From an uncultured Porphyromonadaceae bacterium (lineage in GTDB: Bacteria > Bacteroidota > Bacteroidia > Bacteroidales > Muribaculaceae): a stretch of 5,712 bases of DNA. The translations under genes were made by a program, and so were the position numbers. Below are positions 5,072 through 5,712 of the stretch, piece by piece. The stretch is from NCBI GenBank assembly GCA_947175455.1, contig CAMWMW010000135.1, positions 1 to 5,712 of the forward strand, given 5' to 3'. Under the pieces are notes generated by a model. That model did not search any database. It was not told the origin of the DNA and saw nothing but the letters and a program-made list of their open reading frames with translations. Within the stretch, counting starts at the first letter, position 1, and each line of letters starts with the position of its first letter.

Positions 5072-5102
5072 CAAAGATAATGCAATTGCATTATATTGCA
5101 AA
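5072..5102 (-). promoter_or_regulatory. Leftward early promoter, Bacteroides sigma-ABfr type
   Basis: On the minus strand TTTG (5102-5099), a 19-bp spacer and TATCTTTG (5079-5072) match the Bacteroides consensus TTTG-N19-21-TAnnTTTG in every fixed position. The predicted start is near 5066, about 30 bp before the 65-aa gene ATG. The spacer is almost filled by the 14-bp palindrome, so a bound repressor would block polymerase. Confidence 0.8.
5079..5092. promoter_or_regulatory. Operator 1, perfect 14-bp palindrome
   Basis: AATGCAATTGCATT is a perfect palindrome between the -33 and -7 boxes of the leftward promoter, overlapping the -7 box by one base. It is the best candidate binding site for the repressor encoded to the right. 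Confidence 0.75.
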
Positions 5103-5110
5103 GCAATTGC
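5103..5110. promoter_or_regulatory. Operator 2, second GCAATTGC site
   Basis: GCAATTGC repeats the operator 1 core, with the right-hand flank ATT conserved. Its centre is exactly 21 bp (two helical turns) from that of operator 1, so two dimers would lie on one DNA face. It touches the upstream side of the -33 box. Confidence 0.65.
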
Positions 5111-5128
5111 ATTGTTTAGATAAACAAT
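5111..5128. promoter_or_regulatory. Third palindrome of the switch region
   Basis: ATTGTTTA and TAAACAAT (8-bp arms) flank a 2-bp GA centre, directly adjoining operator 2 on the repressor side. The sequence differs from GCAATTGC, so it may bind another protein (for instance an operon product) or control repressor expression. Confidence 0.5.
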
Positions 5129-5153
5129 TAACACTATTTAACATATTCATATT

Positions 5154-5633
5154 ATGGCAGAAACAATAAATGACCGAATTGAAATGATTGTAAATGAACG
5201 TTTTGATGGGAATAAGGCTGCATTTGCCAAATCAATCGGCTTACCACCAACTGGAATGTCAAGCTATTTGGGCAAACAACGCAGAAGCAAACCGAGTGTA
5301 GACATGGTTGCTAAAATTGTCATCACACTTGACATTGATGCCAGATGGCTATTAACTGGCGAAGAAACACCCAAAATGGAGAAAAACACCAAAAAAGACA
5401 ATTCCCAGGCTTCTGAAAATAGAGATGTATCGACAATTGCAAGTGATGCAGTTCTCGCCGAACGCGTAGGTTTTTTACAAATGCTGATGGAAGAGAAAAA
5501 AATTCGCATAAATTTCTTAGAACTTATGATTGATGAAAAAAATGAACGGATTGCCGAACTAAAGGAAAAAATTGAAGAACTGAAGAGCTGCGCTTCGACT
5601 GAGCCTCTTTCTCCGAGGCAACCGGAATCCTGA
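5154..5633 (+). CDS. CI-like phage repressor, HTH plus coiled coil, with a recombined C-terminus
   Basis: Residues 6-70 form a CI-repressor type helix-turn-helix: NDRIEMIVNERFDGNKAAFA, then GLPPTGMSSYLGKQRRSKPS, then the family signature LDIDARWLLTGEE (59-71). It should bind the palindromes just upstream and keep the leftward operon off. A polar linker (72-97) leads to a strongly charged coiled coil (about 98-144, RINFLELMIDEKNERIAELK), probably for dimerisation. There is no LexA/CI peptidase domain, so induction is unlikely to be RecA self-cleavage; this short coiled-coil form is common in Bacteroidales phages. Residues 145-159 are encoded inside the direct repeat, antisense to the duplicated 67-aa gene, so the native tail has been replaced. 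The ATG at 5154-5156 is the only sensible start. Confidence 0.88.
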   Translation: MAETINDRIEMIVNERFDGNKAAFAKSIGLPPTGMSSYLGKQRRSKPSVDMVAKIVITLDIDARWLLTGEETPKMEKNTKKDNSQASENRDVSTIASDAVLAERVGFLQMLMEEKKIRINFLELMIDEKNERIAELKEKIEELKSCASTEPLSPRQPES

Positions 5634-5682
5634 TTTTCTCTCCTGTACGAAGAGAACCAAGCATATTTATAATATGTTCCAT
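5524..5682 (-). pseudogene. Truncated copy of the 67-aa gene, fused to antisense repressor sequence
   Basis: The ATG at 5680-5682 begins MEHIINMLGSLRTGEKIRIP and the frame stays nearly identical to the intact gene for about 33 codons. It then changes abruptly at the repeat boundary and runs 19 codons, antisense to the repressor coiled coil, to a TAA at 5524-5526. The product would be 52 aa without the normal second half. The differences in the shared part are GAA/GAG, TCA/TCG, AAA/AAG, TCC/TCT, AAC/AAT and one Val/Ile. It may be dead or a short expressed decoy. Confidence 0.6.
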
Positions 5683-5712
5683 ATATCAGTTATTTAAGTC
5701 GAGTTATAGTAC
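5584..5712. repeat. Direct repeat, copy B (continues to the window end)
   Basis: Partner of 4732-4860. The last ~43 bp are identical, and homology is still running when the window stops, so the true repeat may be longer and may include more of a second 65-aa gene. Confidence 0.95.
5690..5712 (-). CDS. 3' end of a second copy of the 65-aa gene (partial)
   Basis: The minus strand reads through the last codons TITRLK and TAA, identical to the end of the 65-aa gene. The rest lies beyond the window. The tandem order (65-aa gene, then 67-aa gene) is therefore probably repeated as a unit to the right. Confidence 0.5.

Noticed and set aside
5264..5509. Minus-strand 81-codon frame opposite the repressor
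   Set aside because: Antisense to the repressor HTH and linker, with no family features.

Overview
The window looks like the early/regulatory region of a temperate phage or prophage-like element from a Bacteroidales bacterium. Three things point there. The main promoter fits the Bacteroides consensus exactly (TTTG, 19 bp, TAnnTTTG). The replication-type protein is a DUF4373 (Lin1244/Lin1753-like) protein typical of Bacteroidales phages. The small-gene content and tight same-strand packing are phage-like. Family names come from my own reading of the proteins, not from a search.

Layout, right to left along the minus-strand operon. A CI-like repressor (5154-5633) is encoded on the plus strand. 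Across a 118-bp intergenic switch with stacked palindromes, a long leftward operon begins: two short proteins of 65 and 67 aa that look like distant relatives of each other, an excisionase-type HTH protein (87 aa), a strong intrinsic terminator, a 48-aa cysteine-rich protein, a hairpin-rich gap, and a tRNA-like gene with an enlarged anticodon arm. It continues with a DUF4373 protein whose C-terminal half lies in a different overlapping frame, a DUF551 protein, a 503-aa C5 cytosine DNA methyltransferase and an 85-aa unknown protein. A likely terminator follows at about 401-447. At the far left, the plus strand carries the broken end of a BRO-N antirepressor-like gene. A long minus-strand frame runs antisense through it and out of the window.

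The right edge is a mosaic. About 129 bp (4732-4860) covering the start of the 67-aa gene and the end of the 65-aa gene recur at 5584-5712 in the same orientation, 852 bp away. Five of the six differences are synonymous for the minus-strand gene, so this is an old, selected duplication and not a recent copying error. The second copy is cut by the repressor gene. The last ~15 residues of the repressor are simply antisense to the duplicated gene.

How it may work together (inference): the repressor binds the 14-bp palindrome between the -33 and -7 boxes of the leftward promoter and silences the operon. When relieved, the operon makes small regulators, a replication protein and a methyltransferase that would protect the phage DNA. 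The most noteworthy points are the operator/promoter geometry, the split DUF4373 gene with a UCC-UAA junction, the aberrant tRNA, the terminator just before the cysteine-rich gene, and the direct repeat bracketing the repressor module.
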